Below, piece after piece: positions 26,161-38,604 of a stretch of DNA of 64,000 nt. This DNA is from Diatrype stigma (Eukaryota > Ascomycota > Sordariomycetes > Xylariales > Diatrypaceae), in NCBI GenBank assembly GCA_022225965.2, contig JAKJXP020000113.1:1-64000 (forward strand), written 5' to 3'. A model generated the notes under the pieces. The model was given only the letters and a program-made list of their open reading frames with translations, ran no database searches and had not been told where the DNA came from. The first letter of the stretch is position 1, and each line of letters starts with the position of its first letter. The position numbers and the translations under genes were made by a program.

Positions 26161-26361
26161 TTCCATCATCCAACACGTTCTTGAGGATCATCGGTCCATT
26201 CCATCATCCAGCACGTTCTTGAGGATCATCAGACCATTCCGTCATCCAGCACGTTCTTGAGGATCATCGGTCCATTCCATCATCCAGCACGTTCTTGAGG
26301 ATCATTAGACCATTCCATCATCCAGCACGTTCCTGAGTACCATCAAACCACTCCATCATCC
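26161..26361. repeat. 38-bp minisatellite, five copies plus a partial one
   Basis: Units start at 26161, 26199, 26237, 26275 and 26313, with a partial at 26351. Each contains TTCCATCATCCAGCACG then TTCTTGAGGATCAT. Alternate units end in TCGGTCCA or in CAGACCA/TAGACCA, suggesting a higher-order pair. The array stops about 22 bp before the ATG of the next gene, so it lies in its promoter or 5' UTR. Confidence 0.95.
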
Positions 26362-26383
26362 AAATACCAGAACAAGAACCAAG

Positions 26384-27285
26384 ATGGCGGAGAGCAACAC
26401 CCCGGAAACGAAGGTGCCCAAAAGGGAACGGGTACCGTATGAATCTGCCTGGAATCCAGCAACTACCGAACTGGATCTGTTAGTGGCAATCAGAGACCAT
26501 GGAAAACTAGCAGCCTCCACGCAAGGCAGCTTTGGCAAGGTCACTCTCTGGCGACAGGTCACCGAAGCCATGAAAGCGAAGAATCACGACTTCAGTGAGG
26601 ATGCCATGCAGTGAGTTCTGACTAAATATCGCAAACGCTACTTCTTACTGATTGATCATTTAGGCAGAAGTGGAGCCGGGATGTTCGCCCCCGGGTAATT
26701 GTGCACATGGACACTCTTCGCCTCAAGCGCGAAGAATATGCAGACTCAAAGAAGATCCTGGAGAAGGTCGTGATCGAGGAGCGCGCGAGACTTGCAGAAC
26801 TTGCCGCTAAGGCTGAGGCTGCTAAGGCGAAGCGCGCAAGAATCGCCGTCGATGCTGCTGCGACGGTGCCGCCGCGAGCTGTGGCCTCGCCTAGCCCGAT
26901 GCCGATCAGAACTAAGCGTCGGGCCGAGTCCGAGAGCCTGTTTGTAGATGAAGATCAACCGGCCACCATTCGCCAGGCCCCGAGTCGCCGGGCCCCGAGT
27001 CGCCGGGCCCCGAATCGCGCTGTCGCCGGACCGTCCACGGCTACTACGGCTACGAGCCCTGTCATAGCATCGTCGGCGTCTCCCGGCCTTGTCACCCCCA
27101 ATGCCCAATCGGACACGGTAATGGAAATGAGCTACCGAATGCAGGCCATGAATAGCCAAGAACTGTCGGATTTCTTGGCATCCGTGGTTGCGGGCGCTCG
27201 ACATGCACTTCATGAAAAGCGCAAGGATGACAATGTTGACGCTATCTTGCGTGACATCCTGCGTGGCCCTCCTGTAAGAGACTAG
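26384..27285 (+). CDS. Myb/SANT-like DNA-binding domain protein
   Basis: Predicted 282 aa with exons 26384-26610 and 26664-27285. The intron is 53 bp (GTGAGT to TTTAG). The N-terminal 90 residues resemble a Myb/SANT trihelix fold: ELDLLVAIRDHGKLAAS, then TLWRQVTEAMKAKNHDFS and QQKWSRDVRPRV, with Trp spacing as expected. A Lys/Glu/Ala-rich helix follows (about 95-150), then a Ser/Pro/Ala-rich linker with an imperfect RRAPS repeat. The C-terminal helix is LSDFLASVVAGARHAL. It is likely a nuclear regulator, with targets unknown. The 38-bp minisatellite abuts its start. Confidence 0.75.
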
Positions 27286-27951
27286 GTCTAGGTCCGGGTA
27301 CTCAAGTAAGTAGGCTCGCCGCTCTACGAAGCAACCCCCCATATTATCCCCGCAGTTCTAACATGCTCTCGTTGGTTAGGAAGAACTTCGGATTGGAGAC
27401 GGCAGTATCGGGCCGGATCCCACGGATCCCACGGATGATCTCATTACCTAGGGACCGGGGTAGAAGGGGAACATATCACATCGCATCCATCGCGGGGTGA
27501 AGGGCTGTAGTTCGGATCTCAAGCTGTCATTTGCTTGTTTGGGACTTGTTTGGCACGTTGTTAGTGCTTGAAATAGACCTTGCACATCCCCGAGCACGTA
27601 CTTGAGTTAAGTAGCTAATGGTATCTGAAATGTTGTTGCTGCATAATGCCGTAGGCTGTATGCTGTAGTTAAGGGACAAAAGACGCACGCGGACCCAGTG
27701 TTCGTCAACTATAAAGATGCCTAGGTACGCAAGTAAATAGTCGTAGGGTAGTAAAGCACTAGGGAAGTTCGTCACACTCTTTTTCGCTCTCATACCTTCC
27801 CGCCTTGAAGTCTCTTGGAGTCTCTTCCTTCTTCCCAAGCTCCTGCCTAGGAAGCTCTTCTGCTTCTCTTCTTGTTCGCCCCGCCCTTCTTTCCCCCCTC
27901 CTCTCTTCCTGACCTTCCCTCATCCACGTGCTTGAGTAGAGTAGTCTGAAG
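27286..27951. other. Intergenic, promoter of the GH3 gene
   Basis: Pyrimidine-rich near 27830-27910, just before the GH3 start. No gene was seen. Confidence 0.5.
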
Positions 27952-30628
27952 ATGGCCAACATAAATGTGGACGAGGTCCTCCAAAGGCTGTCGATAAGCG
28001 AGAAGGTCGACCTTCTAGCGGGTAGGTTGATGACACTACCTATCATCTATGCGATGCAGTGAATACCATTGACATGTTGTTCCGGTAAGGTATCGACTTC
28101 TGGCACACAAAGGGGCTTCCCCAACACGGTGTCCCCTCATTGCGCCTGTCCGATGGTCCCAATGGCGTGCGCGGCACCAAGTTCTTCAACGGGGTCAAAG
28201 CCGCTTGTTTCCCCTGCGGAACTGCCCTCGGAGCCACGTTCAACCAGGAGCTCTTGGAGGAAGCCGGAAGGAAGATGGGAGAAGAGGCCAAGGCGAAAGG
28301 CGCGCACGCCATCCTGGGACCAACGATCAACATGCAACGTAGTCCACTAGGCGGTCGTGGGTTCGAGTCTTTAGGTGAAGATCCGTTCCTAGCCGGTCTG
28401 GGAGCGGCTGCCATCATCAGCGGCATCCAATCAACTGGCGTTCAAGCGACAGTTAAGCATTTCGTGTGCAACGACCACGAGCACAAGCGCAACGCAGTTC
28501 AGGCGATTGTTTCGGAACGAGCGTTGCGGGAGATCTACGCGCTGCCCTTCCAGCTGACAGTCCGCGACTCCAACCCCGCATCCTTCATGACGGCTTACAA
28601 CGGCGTGAACGGGACGTACTGCAGCGAGAACCCGAAGCTCCTGGACAAGCTGCTACGCGGCGAGTGGGGATGGGACGGGATGGTCATGAGCGACTGGTAC
28701 GGCTGCTACAGCGTGACCGAAGCCGCGCTCGCCGGTCTTGACCTGGAGATGCCCGGTCCAACGCGCTTCCGGGGCGAGGCGCTCAAGTTCAACGTGTCGA
28801 CCGACAAAGTCCGCACGCATATCCTCGACCAGCGCGCTAAAGCGATGCTGGAGTTCGTCAAGAAATGCGCTGCGAGTGGCGTGAAGGAGAACGCTCCGGA
28901 GAAGACGGCAGATACACCTGAAACGGCTGAGCTTTTGAGACGGGTAGCTAATGAGGGCATCGTCTTGTTGAAGAACGATAACAATGTACTCCCCTTCAAG
29001 AAGGACAAGAAGGTAAGTGGTTGCAGAAACAATACCGCAGGCTTTTCTCCTTTACTAACGATAAGCTAACATGCCACTTCCAATAGACTGTTGTAATCGG
29101 GCCCAATGCCAAAATCGCAACCTATCATGGCGGAGGTTCCGCTTCGCTAGCTGCCTACTACGCGGTAACCCCGTTCGATGGGATCAGCAAGAAGCTATCT
29201 TCGCCGCCGGAGTATACCATCGGCCAGTACTCTCACAAGATGCTTCCTCTCCTGGGCTACACCACCACCTCACTCCAGGGGCATCCGGGCGTCACCATGA
29301 AGGTGTACACGGATGGCCCGGAGGTGCCGAACCGCCAGCCCGTCGACGAGATCGAGATTCTCAAGACGGAACTGCTGCTCGTGGACTACGAGAACGCCAA
29401 CATACAATCCCCACTCTGGTACGCCACGTTCGAGGGCACTCTGGTCGCGGACGAGGACGCGCGGTGGGAGTTCGGCGTCGTGGTGTCGGGCACGGCGAAC
29501 CTGTACATCAACGGGGACCTGGTGGTCAACAACACGGACAAGCAGACCCTCGGCGACGCCTTCTTCGGCAGCTCGACTGTCGAGGAGAAGGGCTTCTACG
29601 AGCTCCGCAAGGGCGAGACGTACCACTTCCAAATCACGTTCGGGTCCGCGCCGACGTCCAAGCTGGGAGGCGGCGCCGTGCTGCTGGGCGGCGGCGCCCT
29701 CCGCTTCGGCGGCTGCAAGGTCATCGACCCGAAGGCGGAGATCGCGCGCGCGGCGGAGCTCGCCCGCGGCGCTGACCAGGTCGTCATCGCGGCCGGGCTT
29801 AACGCCGACTGGGAGACCGAGGGCAGCGATCGCGCCGACATGAAGCTGCCCCCGGGACTCGACGATCTGATCGACGCAGTGGCAAAGGCGAACCCGGGTC
29901 GCGTGGCCGTGGTGATGCAGTCAGGCACGCCCGTGGAGATGCCGTGGGTGGATGAGGTCGGTGCTATCGTGCAGGCGTGGTACGGCGGCAACGAGACGGG
30001 AAACGCCATCGCGGACGTGCTCTTCGGCGACGCGAATCCCTCGGGCAAGCTGAGCTTGTCCTTCCCCCGCCGCGTCCAGGACAACCCGGCCTTCCTCAAC
30101 TACCGGTCCGAGGGGGGCCGTGTCCTCTACGGCGAGGACATCTACGTCGGCTACCGCTACTACGAGTTCGCCGCCCGCGACGTGCTGTTTCCCTTCGGCC
30201 ACGGGCTCAGCTACACGACGTTCGCTTTCTCTGGGCTCGAGGTCAGTAAGGGTGAGGATGGAGATACCGGTAAAGGCAAGACCACCGTCTCGGCCAAGCT
30301 CAAGGTTACGAATACGGGCAAAGTCCCCGGCGCCGAGGTCGTGCAGCTGTACGTCGCGCCCCGCCAGAAGTCGGCCAAGGTCAACCGCCCCGTCAAGGAG
30401 CTCAAGGGCTTCGCTAAGGTGCTCCTCGCGCCCGGTGAGTCCAAGGGCGTATCGATCGCTGTTGAGGAGAAGTACGCGGCGAGCTACTGGGACGAGGAGC
30501 GCGACCAGTGGTGTGTTGAGGCGGGCCTGTACGACGTCATCGTGAATGATAGTAGCGAGGTCAAGGAGGGCCAGGCTGTTAAGGGGTCCTTTGAGGTTGC
30601 GGAGACGTATTGGTGGACTGGGCTGTGA
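27952..30628 (+). CDS. GH3 beta-glucosidase with PA14 and fibronectin III-like domains
   Basis: Predicted 844 aa with exons 27952-28021, 28090-29012 and 29087-30628. It opens [14 protein letters not shown] and has no signal peptide, so it should act inside the cell. The GH3 N-domain has [29 protein letters not shown], the TVKHFVCND motif (K146, H147) and the nucleophile D225 in VMSDWYG. The C-domain begins [18 protein letters not shown]14 insert covers roughly residues 400-540 ([20 protein letters not shown]). The end is a FnIII-like module ([16 protein letters not shown]). It hydrolyses terminal beta-glucosyl units of oligosaccharides or glycosides. Length and domain order match intracellular fungal enzymes of this type. 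Confidence 0.95.
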
Positions 30629-31101
30629 GGAGACTTGGCGTGGCGAAGGGGTATGCTCCTGAATTATCTATCTATTTCTCTGTCTATATTCTGGTGGCGG
30701 CTCTTTCTATTTGCGGAGATTTTGGTGGGAAGTGTAGATGGACGAGGGCGAAGACTTATCCTTTTCTGCGTCGTGTATCATTACTGTATAGTGCCACTGC
30801 GGACTGCTACACATTGAACGATGTCACGAGAAGTTGAGGGCCGTCTTGAAGTTCTAGTCCAGGTAGGCGTGGAAAGGGGGGGTATTGAAACAGTTCCTGA
30901 AAGGAGAACCGCCATTGATATATTAAGCTAGGCCTTACCAGCCTCTTGGGTATAAGTCGTTACTATTATGCTTCAAAGCCCTTTAAGACTTCTTGGTATA
31001 CATCCATCCGATCACCATCTCCATGCTTGAATGATCATAAATCCTTCTAACAAACGCCGTTGAAGTAAACATCAAATCAATGTGCCACTTAGCCTGGCCT
31101 A
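30629..31101. other. Convergent intergenic region
   Basis: About 470 bp of 3' flanks of the GH3 and DUF6536 genes. No further feature was seen. Confidence 0.5.
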
Positions 31102-34100
31102 TTATGCGTACCAACGCCCCGGGATAGGAGGCGCCACGTTATCCTCCTCCACTCCAAATCCCAGATGCTCCACCGGCCTCTCGTGTTCGCGGTCGAATTG
31201 GTCGTACCAGTCTTGCGGCATCCGCACCACACCCCAGCGGATCCTCCTCCTGGCCACGTTGCCGAACGTCAACCCCGACCCCCGGCTAGCGGCGTAGAAC
31301 AGGCTCTCGTCGGCCGTGGCCCGCGACTTCAGAAGCTCCCTGCATAACTCGAAGGTCGGAAGCCTTCGCAGCTCGAAGCCCTTGTCATCCTCGCTACCTC
31401 CTTGGATATCATCATGCGCTTTGGAGCGATGATACGCAGGCGGGGGCGATCCGACGTCGTCCGCATACGGGCAGATGCTGGTGCTTCTGCCACGACCCCC
31501 ACTCTTATCTATTAGAGACGTCGTCGATGATGACGGGTCATTCTTCGCCGGCGTCGGCGTTGTTCTCCTCTCCATGACGGCATATGATATTGGCGAGACG
31601 TGGCAGGCCGCGGACAGAGCGAGCGAGTTGCTGCCGATGTTGACCATGTCGGCGGGGACACGGGTGAGGCTCAGGAGGATGGGCACGAAGAACAGCAGTA
31701 ACAGCACGGCTGTCAAGACGGATAGCATCAGGACCGAGTAGCCGACGGCGACGGCCGTGTTCGGCGGCAGGGTGGTATCCCAGTGAATCCGGTGCTCTCT
31801 GGATTCGAGAAAAAGTTCGGTTCCATAGTAGCCTATTGAAACATCCATGGGTGTTTCTCAAGCATGTCAGCGAAGCTCCTGGGCTAACATAACTCATGGG
31901 GTATCAGCCGCCGTAACGGCAAGTTGATTCCGACCATATTATATCAGGAACTGGGCATTGCTCACTCACCGCCTGTGGATATAAAGATGTAAATACAATT
32001 GGATAGGAGCCAGTGCATTAAGACTGTGCGGTAAAGCTTCGGGTTAGCTAGGCCTCGTCGTTTCTTTCTGGAATCCCTCACAGGACAAGAGGGGTAAGCC
32101 AATGGTAAAGCAGAAAAGAACGAGCGGCCAGATTGCTTACCAGATGCTCCTGTGAGCGGCAAGCTATACTTGTAAGGAAGCTGGAGTCGATAGGTGGCGT
32201 ATTGCTCGCCCTATTCAGAAGGATGAGCATGTGTTTGAGGATTGTTTCGCATGCAGAATACTTTACCTTGGGGTCTGTAACTCTCAGAGGGTGGTAGCCG
32301 TTGCCAAACAAAGCCCACTGTAGTCTTTGGGATCAGCTTCCGGTCTGCTTAGATGACGTGGTGGATGACTGGGAGGTTTGATGCCTAGTTTCACGCTGGA
32401 AATCATAAAGAGGAACTGGTCTGGAGTTGAAAGCCTCTTGTAGCTTGGGTAGATACTTACTTCACGCGCCATCTGTAGGCGAGTGAACAGGTTGTTATAT
32501 GCCAAGTAACAGAACGACACGAGTAGCTGCGGACTGTTTGCAGTCAGAACTCCACTAGCGAAGCGGAACGGTCGTTGAAGAAACGGATTCTTCTCAGGGC
32601 CGAGTAACACGCCGCTGCTGTGACATATGTCAGTACCTATATGTCCCTGGGTTGTTCCTAGAACAAAGTGTCTACGATCTGCAACCACGAAATCACTCAC
32701 AAGCCACTTATATACACCGCGATACCACAAAAGGTCCCTGATACAATCAGTGAGGCCCCAAACAACATATAGCTCGTTAGCCAAACAGACTTTGGAATTA
32801 TGCCCCATCGGCGTCTTGGCTGGGATTGCCATTGCCGGGGTTCAGGGACCAGGCGCGTATAGCGTTGCCTCATGGCTCTCCGGACATCTCCTTGCCCTAT
32901 CGTACACATCCCAGCCGTGACAGGGTCAGGTCTTTCGATGAAAGAAGCCACTACGATATTCGACATTAGCATAAGAACCTTCCGCGGTGAGTATGCGGAT
33001 TGCTAGGCACTATCGTGCGCCCGAGATGCTATGGCGTCTTCACCAAGCACCCGTATCCCCAAGCCTGATTGAAGTCCAAAAAAGAAACGGCCCCATAAAC
33101 TACTCACCAGCATCTCCTGGAGTGACTAGAGGCTCTTGGCCACTATGGCTGAGGACTTTGGTAACTCGAATGGCCGTTATTGTCTTGATGACAACACACA
33201 GAGTTACGCCCATCAACAACCTCGGGGACAGCCCAATATGGCAGACCCTTTCCAGCGGTTGTGCCATGCAGGACTTGACAGAAAGTCGAAAGTTGGACTG
33301 CAATCCAGAGGTCATTCCGTTGGATGCATACATAGCATCATAATCCCCGCCGAACGAAGATTCAGGTTGTATGTTCGAGGACCCGTTAACCCATGCTAAC
33401 GAGCTTCGATCCGTCTTCGAACTGTCGTCGCCTCCATCGTCAAAAAACGAGTATCGCCAAGGATTGTCGGAGAGCCCTGCCATTGCCTTGTTACAAGTGT
33501 TCATGCACACGACGGATGAAGACGGCGTGCGCTCGGCCACCATAACACATTGTGTGTCAAAAAACAAATGATTGGGCTGGTCCGGTGGTACATAACGATC
33601 CCAAAATGCGGTTTCATTCTCTTCCAGATGCCACCCTTCACTTCGTACCCAACCTTCGGGCTGATCGATGATCATCACCAAGTTGCGATGTTGCTTGAGC
33701 CCATCACACTTGATGTACTCCATGAAGCAATCGTCCGCACTCAGCTGTTCCCACGTCTCGGCTTCTCTAGCAGTCGTCGTAATATTCCTGACCGTCTCGG
33801 ATGTGTCATCGTCATACTCAGTCATAAGTTGCTGGTCCCCATACCCGAGATTTCCCAACCCCTTTGCGCTATAGGTCTCGTTCGAAAACTTCTTCATGTA
33901 CAGGCCTGCCGGGGATAAGCTTGCTCCTGGAGGATAGAACGCTCCTCCGCGGAGGAACTCTTCGGTGGCGATTGTCACATGGAAGTCAGACCCTCTATAG
34001 TCCGTCTCAAAGATGGTCGAGTTGAACAGGAGATGAATGGGGATAGAGCTGATGAGTAGAGCTACCCAACACCAGGTCTTGAATGTCGATACTCTAAAGG

Positions 34101-34728
34101 CATTGCGTACCGAAGAGACGCCGATTCCAAACCATGTGCCCCTTGCATGTGCTGCATCGATCTCTTCCCGTGATGGCGAGTTCAAGATTTGCATGAAGAA
34201 GTTGCTTGAAGCTAGTCTAAAGGGTTCGTTGACCCGGTCAGCACTTGGGGCTCCCAACAGAAGGAGGGCTACACATAGCCATCATTCGGTGCCTTCCTAA
34301 TAGACGATTACCTTCCCGAAGAGCAGGAAGCGCTTAAGCAAACTCACTGCATTGCCGAAGGTTAGCGAGAAGGGGATTTCGGCCATTTCCTAAATTGTAG
34401 TCCGTGGGGAGGCTAGCCGTCAAGTGCGTTACTTCTTCGGCGATCAGGTCTGGATCACTTGCAAAGCCCGTGGGGTGAGACTTACCATGGCCGTGGAGAA
34501 AAGGTTCAGCAACAAGTGAAGGGCCTTGTTGACTTCAGTGACGTGGGAGGTATCGCAGTCTCCGCTGTAGAAGAACCAGGCGTCGTGGACATTGCTAGTC
34601 TTGACTACGACGGCAGCCAACAACGATATAAACACGAGAGATACCACCATCAGGACTACCGAGTTGAATCGGGCTGCCTTTTTCCAGCCGGTGGGGTTGC
34701 CGCCTTCGAATCCCAAGTATTCCATCAT
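31102..34728 (-). CDS. DUF6536 multi-pass membrane protein (one intron unresolved)
   Basis: About 900 aa. Exons that join cleanly: one ending at 33108, then 32950-32701, 32617-32461, 32317-32267, 32210-32141, 32023-31970 and 31832-31102. The first exon is 34728-34486. The DUF6536 motif is clear: RFNSVVLMVVSLVFISLLAA, LHLLLNLFSTAM, SNFFMQILNSPSREEIDAAH and WVALLISSIPIHLLFNST. Later family blocks include QEPLVTPGDA with VASFIERPDP, LLVSFCYLAYNNLFT, YHPLRVTDPKG and LQLPYKYSLPL. The acidic, disordered C-terminus ends in WGVVRMPQDWYDQ. I found no canonical splice joining 34486 to the frame that opens near 34260. This may be a missed mini-exon, an unusual intron or a frameshift. Function is unknown. 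Confidence 0.8.
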
Positions 34729-35522
34729 CGTGTTACGGCGTTGGCGCGGTCATGGAGTCTCCCATATAGTCCGGTTGCACGATCACGTAACTATAGCGTT
34801 GCCACGTCGTTTTCGCTCTTTACATGGCTCATGATGGTGGACGCATGGCCAAAGGCTTCGACAGGAATGGAATCACTGACGAACATTCTCCCGATCTACA
34901 AAGTGGTCACGACAATCTCAGAGACCCCGTACCGGGAGATCAATCTCATCAAAGCGGGCCTAGCCTGTCCGCACGGTCGAACATGGAGCAGCCAAAACAC
35001 CGTGCACACGCAACAGCCGTAACTTATACCGAATGACGATCATCAGAAGAAAGTACCATGCGGCCCGCGGAAAGCAATGCGGAATCGGGATATATATGCT
35101 AGACTTCGCACCTATAAAACAGCTGTGCCTGGTCTGGTCAATGATGCTTCTACCAAGACCTTACATGCATACTGTCCATAACGATTGCTTCAGCAAAGAG
35201 TAGATACCTAGCATCACGATGCCCTTCACCGACCATTATACGAGTATTGCATACTTTAACCACCGAATTCCCGAGCTTTTTGGGTGTTTTATGCTCGCTG
35301 GGTCATACCTACCTACCGACTGACGATCGAACAAGCTCGATTTCCAAATAGGGGAAATTGAACACTGCGATATAGGGGCACGGCAACGATAACAATGGGC
35401 CTGGACGATTCATACTCGGCCAAACAGCACGTACCCAGGGAATATCATGGACTCAGAAGCACGTATCGTTCAAGCAAAAACCCGTGGACCACCGAGTTTT
35501 TCACGAGCCCAGCAGGTGCCCC
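34729..35522. other. Intergenic between two minus-strand genes
   Basis: About 790 bp with the DUF6536 promoter and the terpene cyclase 3' flank. No gene is recognised. Confidence 0.5.
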
Positions 35523-37228
35523 TTAGACTCGCTCGTGTCGGATGACCTTGGCAGCCAGCGCCGTGGTCAAGCCGCGGTTTCCAATACGGTCACCGGTCCT
35601 TCCTGTGCAGCAAAAGTGCCCTGCCGGCCAGCCGCCATCCTCTTCCTGCAGGGACTTGAGCGCATCCAGGTCTTGCCTGTAGCGGGAGCGCTCCAGCCCC
35701 ACTAGCTGGCAAGCCGAGACGCGCAGCGCGAGCGCCAGCGGGTTTGTCTTGGCGTTGATCCGCTCGAGCAGCGCCTCTTTGATCGGCTCCAGTCCTGCCT
35801 TGAGAGGGTAGGCGTCGTGGTGCGGGTCATGGTCGTGTCCGCACCCCAGCTCTACATACAGCTGCGCCGCGAAGTAGAGAAAGGCCTCCGGGACCGAGTA
35901 CACGCGGCTCCCGTAGAGGTACGCTCGGTTCTTGAGACATCGGATCACCCATTCCTCCGTGCGCCTTATGCGCGGGTCCGGAGGCGAATGCGATTGCGCG
36001 TGCTGGCGGTCGAAGCGGTAGAAGACCCGGAGGATGTTGCAGCAGACCTCGGGGCTGGTGCGGGGCCTGTCGTCGCAGAAGTAGGTCTGCATGATCCCGT
36101 CCGGGCTCGTGTTGCTGGCCATGGCTTCCAGGACCAGCTTCACGTCTGCCATCTCGGAGAGGTAGCTCTCGGGAACGGAAAGGTATGCCGTGGAAGTCGT
36201 GTCCGCGTCGGGTGGGAATTCCCGGGTCGTGAGAACTGTCTCCCCGTAGAAATAGTTCCATAGGCCATTTTCCAGTTTACCACGGACGGGTGCAGTCATA
36301 CTTCTGTCGTTATCGCCACCACCAGCCGAAGTTTGAGCTCCGTGTACCTTTCCTTGTACCTTTCCCGATGGCCACCTCAAGTAGATGATATCGGCGTCGC
36401 CGGTAAGCTCCCATATCATCAGTTGACAAAAGTTGTCTTTGATAACAATGTCGCGTCCTTCCACTACACTGTCGAGATTGCCAGCGTTATTCTTCAAGTA
36501 CGTCTCTGCCCGGGATATGGGATCGAGGAAGAGGTTCCGAAGGGTCTGACCCACCCCAGCTGGGGCACCATTGACCAGAACCCCGTGTATACCAACAGAC
36601 CGGGCCGCGCAGATGTTCTCGGCCTTGTCGTCGACCATGACCACCTCGCTGGGGCGAGGGTTGATTTCATCTAAGACATGCTGGAAAAAGCACAAGTCAG
36701 GTTTCCTCATGCCTACGACTCCTGATGCAAAGCTGAAACTGAAAAGCGACCAAGGCAGATCCAGACTTTGTACAATCTCGAAATGTTCCTATACAATGCT
36801 GGATGATTAGTTCAGCATTTAAGCCCTGATGAGATGGCGACTTACTCGAGATATATTCGACATTATTATAAGTCTCACGTTCGGATCTGAATCTTTGATT
36901 TCCCGTGCCACGTGTGCCAATGCTTTATTCACTACCAGAGACTTCTGAGCTTGGTCGAGGCTGTGTTCAACAACAGAGGCATCTACTCCCAGGTTGCGGC
37001 CAAAATCCTTACATCTGTTAGCGATCTTGGAAGAGTGGGAGATCTGGGACGACGTTGTACCTTACACGCCTCCTGAAGCGTGATGGCTCCCCTATCCAGA
37101 TCAAACCATACAGTTGAGTTCATGATTGACCGCAGCTGGCTCGACGGCAGAGCTGTCACAGTTTCGGGACTCCATTCAAGTAGGACGCCACCTAGGTCAA
37201 AGATGAGAGCTTGGAATTTGGATGCCAT
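35523..37228 (-). CDS. HAD phosphatase fused to class II terpene cyclase (drimane-synthase type)
   Basis: Predicted 531 aa with exons 37228-37061, 37007-36846 and 36788-35523. The N-terminal HAD domain has all four motifs: D11 in IFDLGGVLLEW (a DxG variant, as in YihX-like phosphatases), S106 in IIMSN, K139 in GMRKPD and D163/D164 in MVDDKAEN. The C-terminal part carries D304-A-D306-T-T-S within FPPDADTTST, the DxDTTS acid motif of class II terpene cyclases. It ends with a squalene-cyclase-like repeat (LQEEDGGWPAG, IGNRGLTTALAAKV). This two-domain layout is known from AstC and DrtB, which protonate and cyclise farnesyl diphosphate to a drimanyl diphosphate and then dephosphorylate it. The same reaction is inferred here. 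No signal peptide is present, so it is cytosolic. Product identity is unproven. Confidence 0.88.
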
Positions 37229-38604
37229 GGTGTCAGTATGTGCAGGATGTAATGAAGAGCACAAATCTTGATGATGAACTCATAAGTGACGTCGTCATTA
37301 AGTAACTAACTACCAAGTGAGGACCTCCCTTATATATCCCTGACATACATATACTTGCGGGGTGGTTTCAATCGCTGAGGCGTTTGTACGCTCAAACAGA
37401 TATACGTTGTCGACGGACTCTCATATAAAGAGGCAGGCTTATCTAGAACCAACAAAGTTACGCGACCGACCCCCCAGGATTTGCTTCACGGTGATCTGAC
37501 ATACTTAGTCCACGCTGATTCCCGAATCCTACCCACAACATACACGAGTTGGTCTCTTCTAGTAATTAGGGTTTTTGGGCTAGATAAGGATTCCGCGTCA
37601 GCATCCTCAAGTAACCTGAGAACAGGGGGCAAAGCGTGTTGATGCTGCCACCTGCCCTGCCGTTTATCCTAGTGGATTATGTGACACAAGCAAGCTTTAG
37701 GCTGATGGCTGATGGCTGATGAATACATATGTAAAATGGGTTCTATTAAAAGGTGCCAGCCAGAGCATACATTTATCTGGGGGACTAGATTCGATTCTGG
37801 CGTCTTGCGTTCTCAAACAGCATTGAATAGAGGCAGAAAGGGTCTAGACTCTAGTGCTCGATAGCCAGACGAGTGCCAGACAGCCAGGCGAGAACGAGAT
37901 GCCAATCGTCATTGGCGTGTGTAGCCCGAAAGAAGCATCGTTGGGATATTTTAACGGCTTGCTGCTGACGCATAGGGCAGATTAAAAGAAAAGGGGGAAC
38001 GGTCCAGTCATTCTTACCTACCCGTGGTACTTGGTACCCCTAAAAATCCGTACATAAACCCCACCATGGTTGACTGGTATGTGTATGTAGGTACTTACTC
38101 CGTACATGTTCGTGCTACTTAGGGTGTATGTATGTATGTATGTATGTATGTATGTATGTATGTATGTATGTATGTATGTACTGTGTATGTATGTAGTATG
38201 TATGTAACTTCCCTGAGCATGAGCCCCGCAACGCGTTAAGTCGCGGGGTAATTCATATTAACTATACGCGACGCGACGCGAGACGGATTCAATCAAGGTA
38301 CATGCAGTGGATGGAATCATGGGCCCTGTAGGTACCTAATCATTATCCTCATCCTTGCCATCATCACTATCACTGTCATTTCCAGGTTATCATAAGCACC
38401 TATAGGTAGGAGGTAGTAGGTAGTAGTACCTACCTACTATTGACTATTGTCGGCATCGGTCCAAGACTTAGGCACGATACCGAAAGTAGCTATCCAAGAG
38501 TCTCATATGTTTATTCGGCTATTGTCGCCCGCTACTTTATGATCCATTGAGTTCTTTCCCGGGATTCCTGCCTCGGAATTATTGCACCAAGACCAGAATC
38601 GAAG
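37229..38604. other. Divergent intergenic region between terpene cyclase and FTA4
   Basis: About 1.4 kb serving two divergent starts. It contains a GTAT microsatellite and TACCTACC/GGTAGGTA motifs at 38325-38450. No gene was found. Confidence 0.5.
38126..38180. repeat. (GTAT)n microsatellite
   Basis: About 13-14 uninterrupted GTAT units, with a shorter degenerate run continuing to 38207. Confidence 0.95.
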
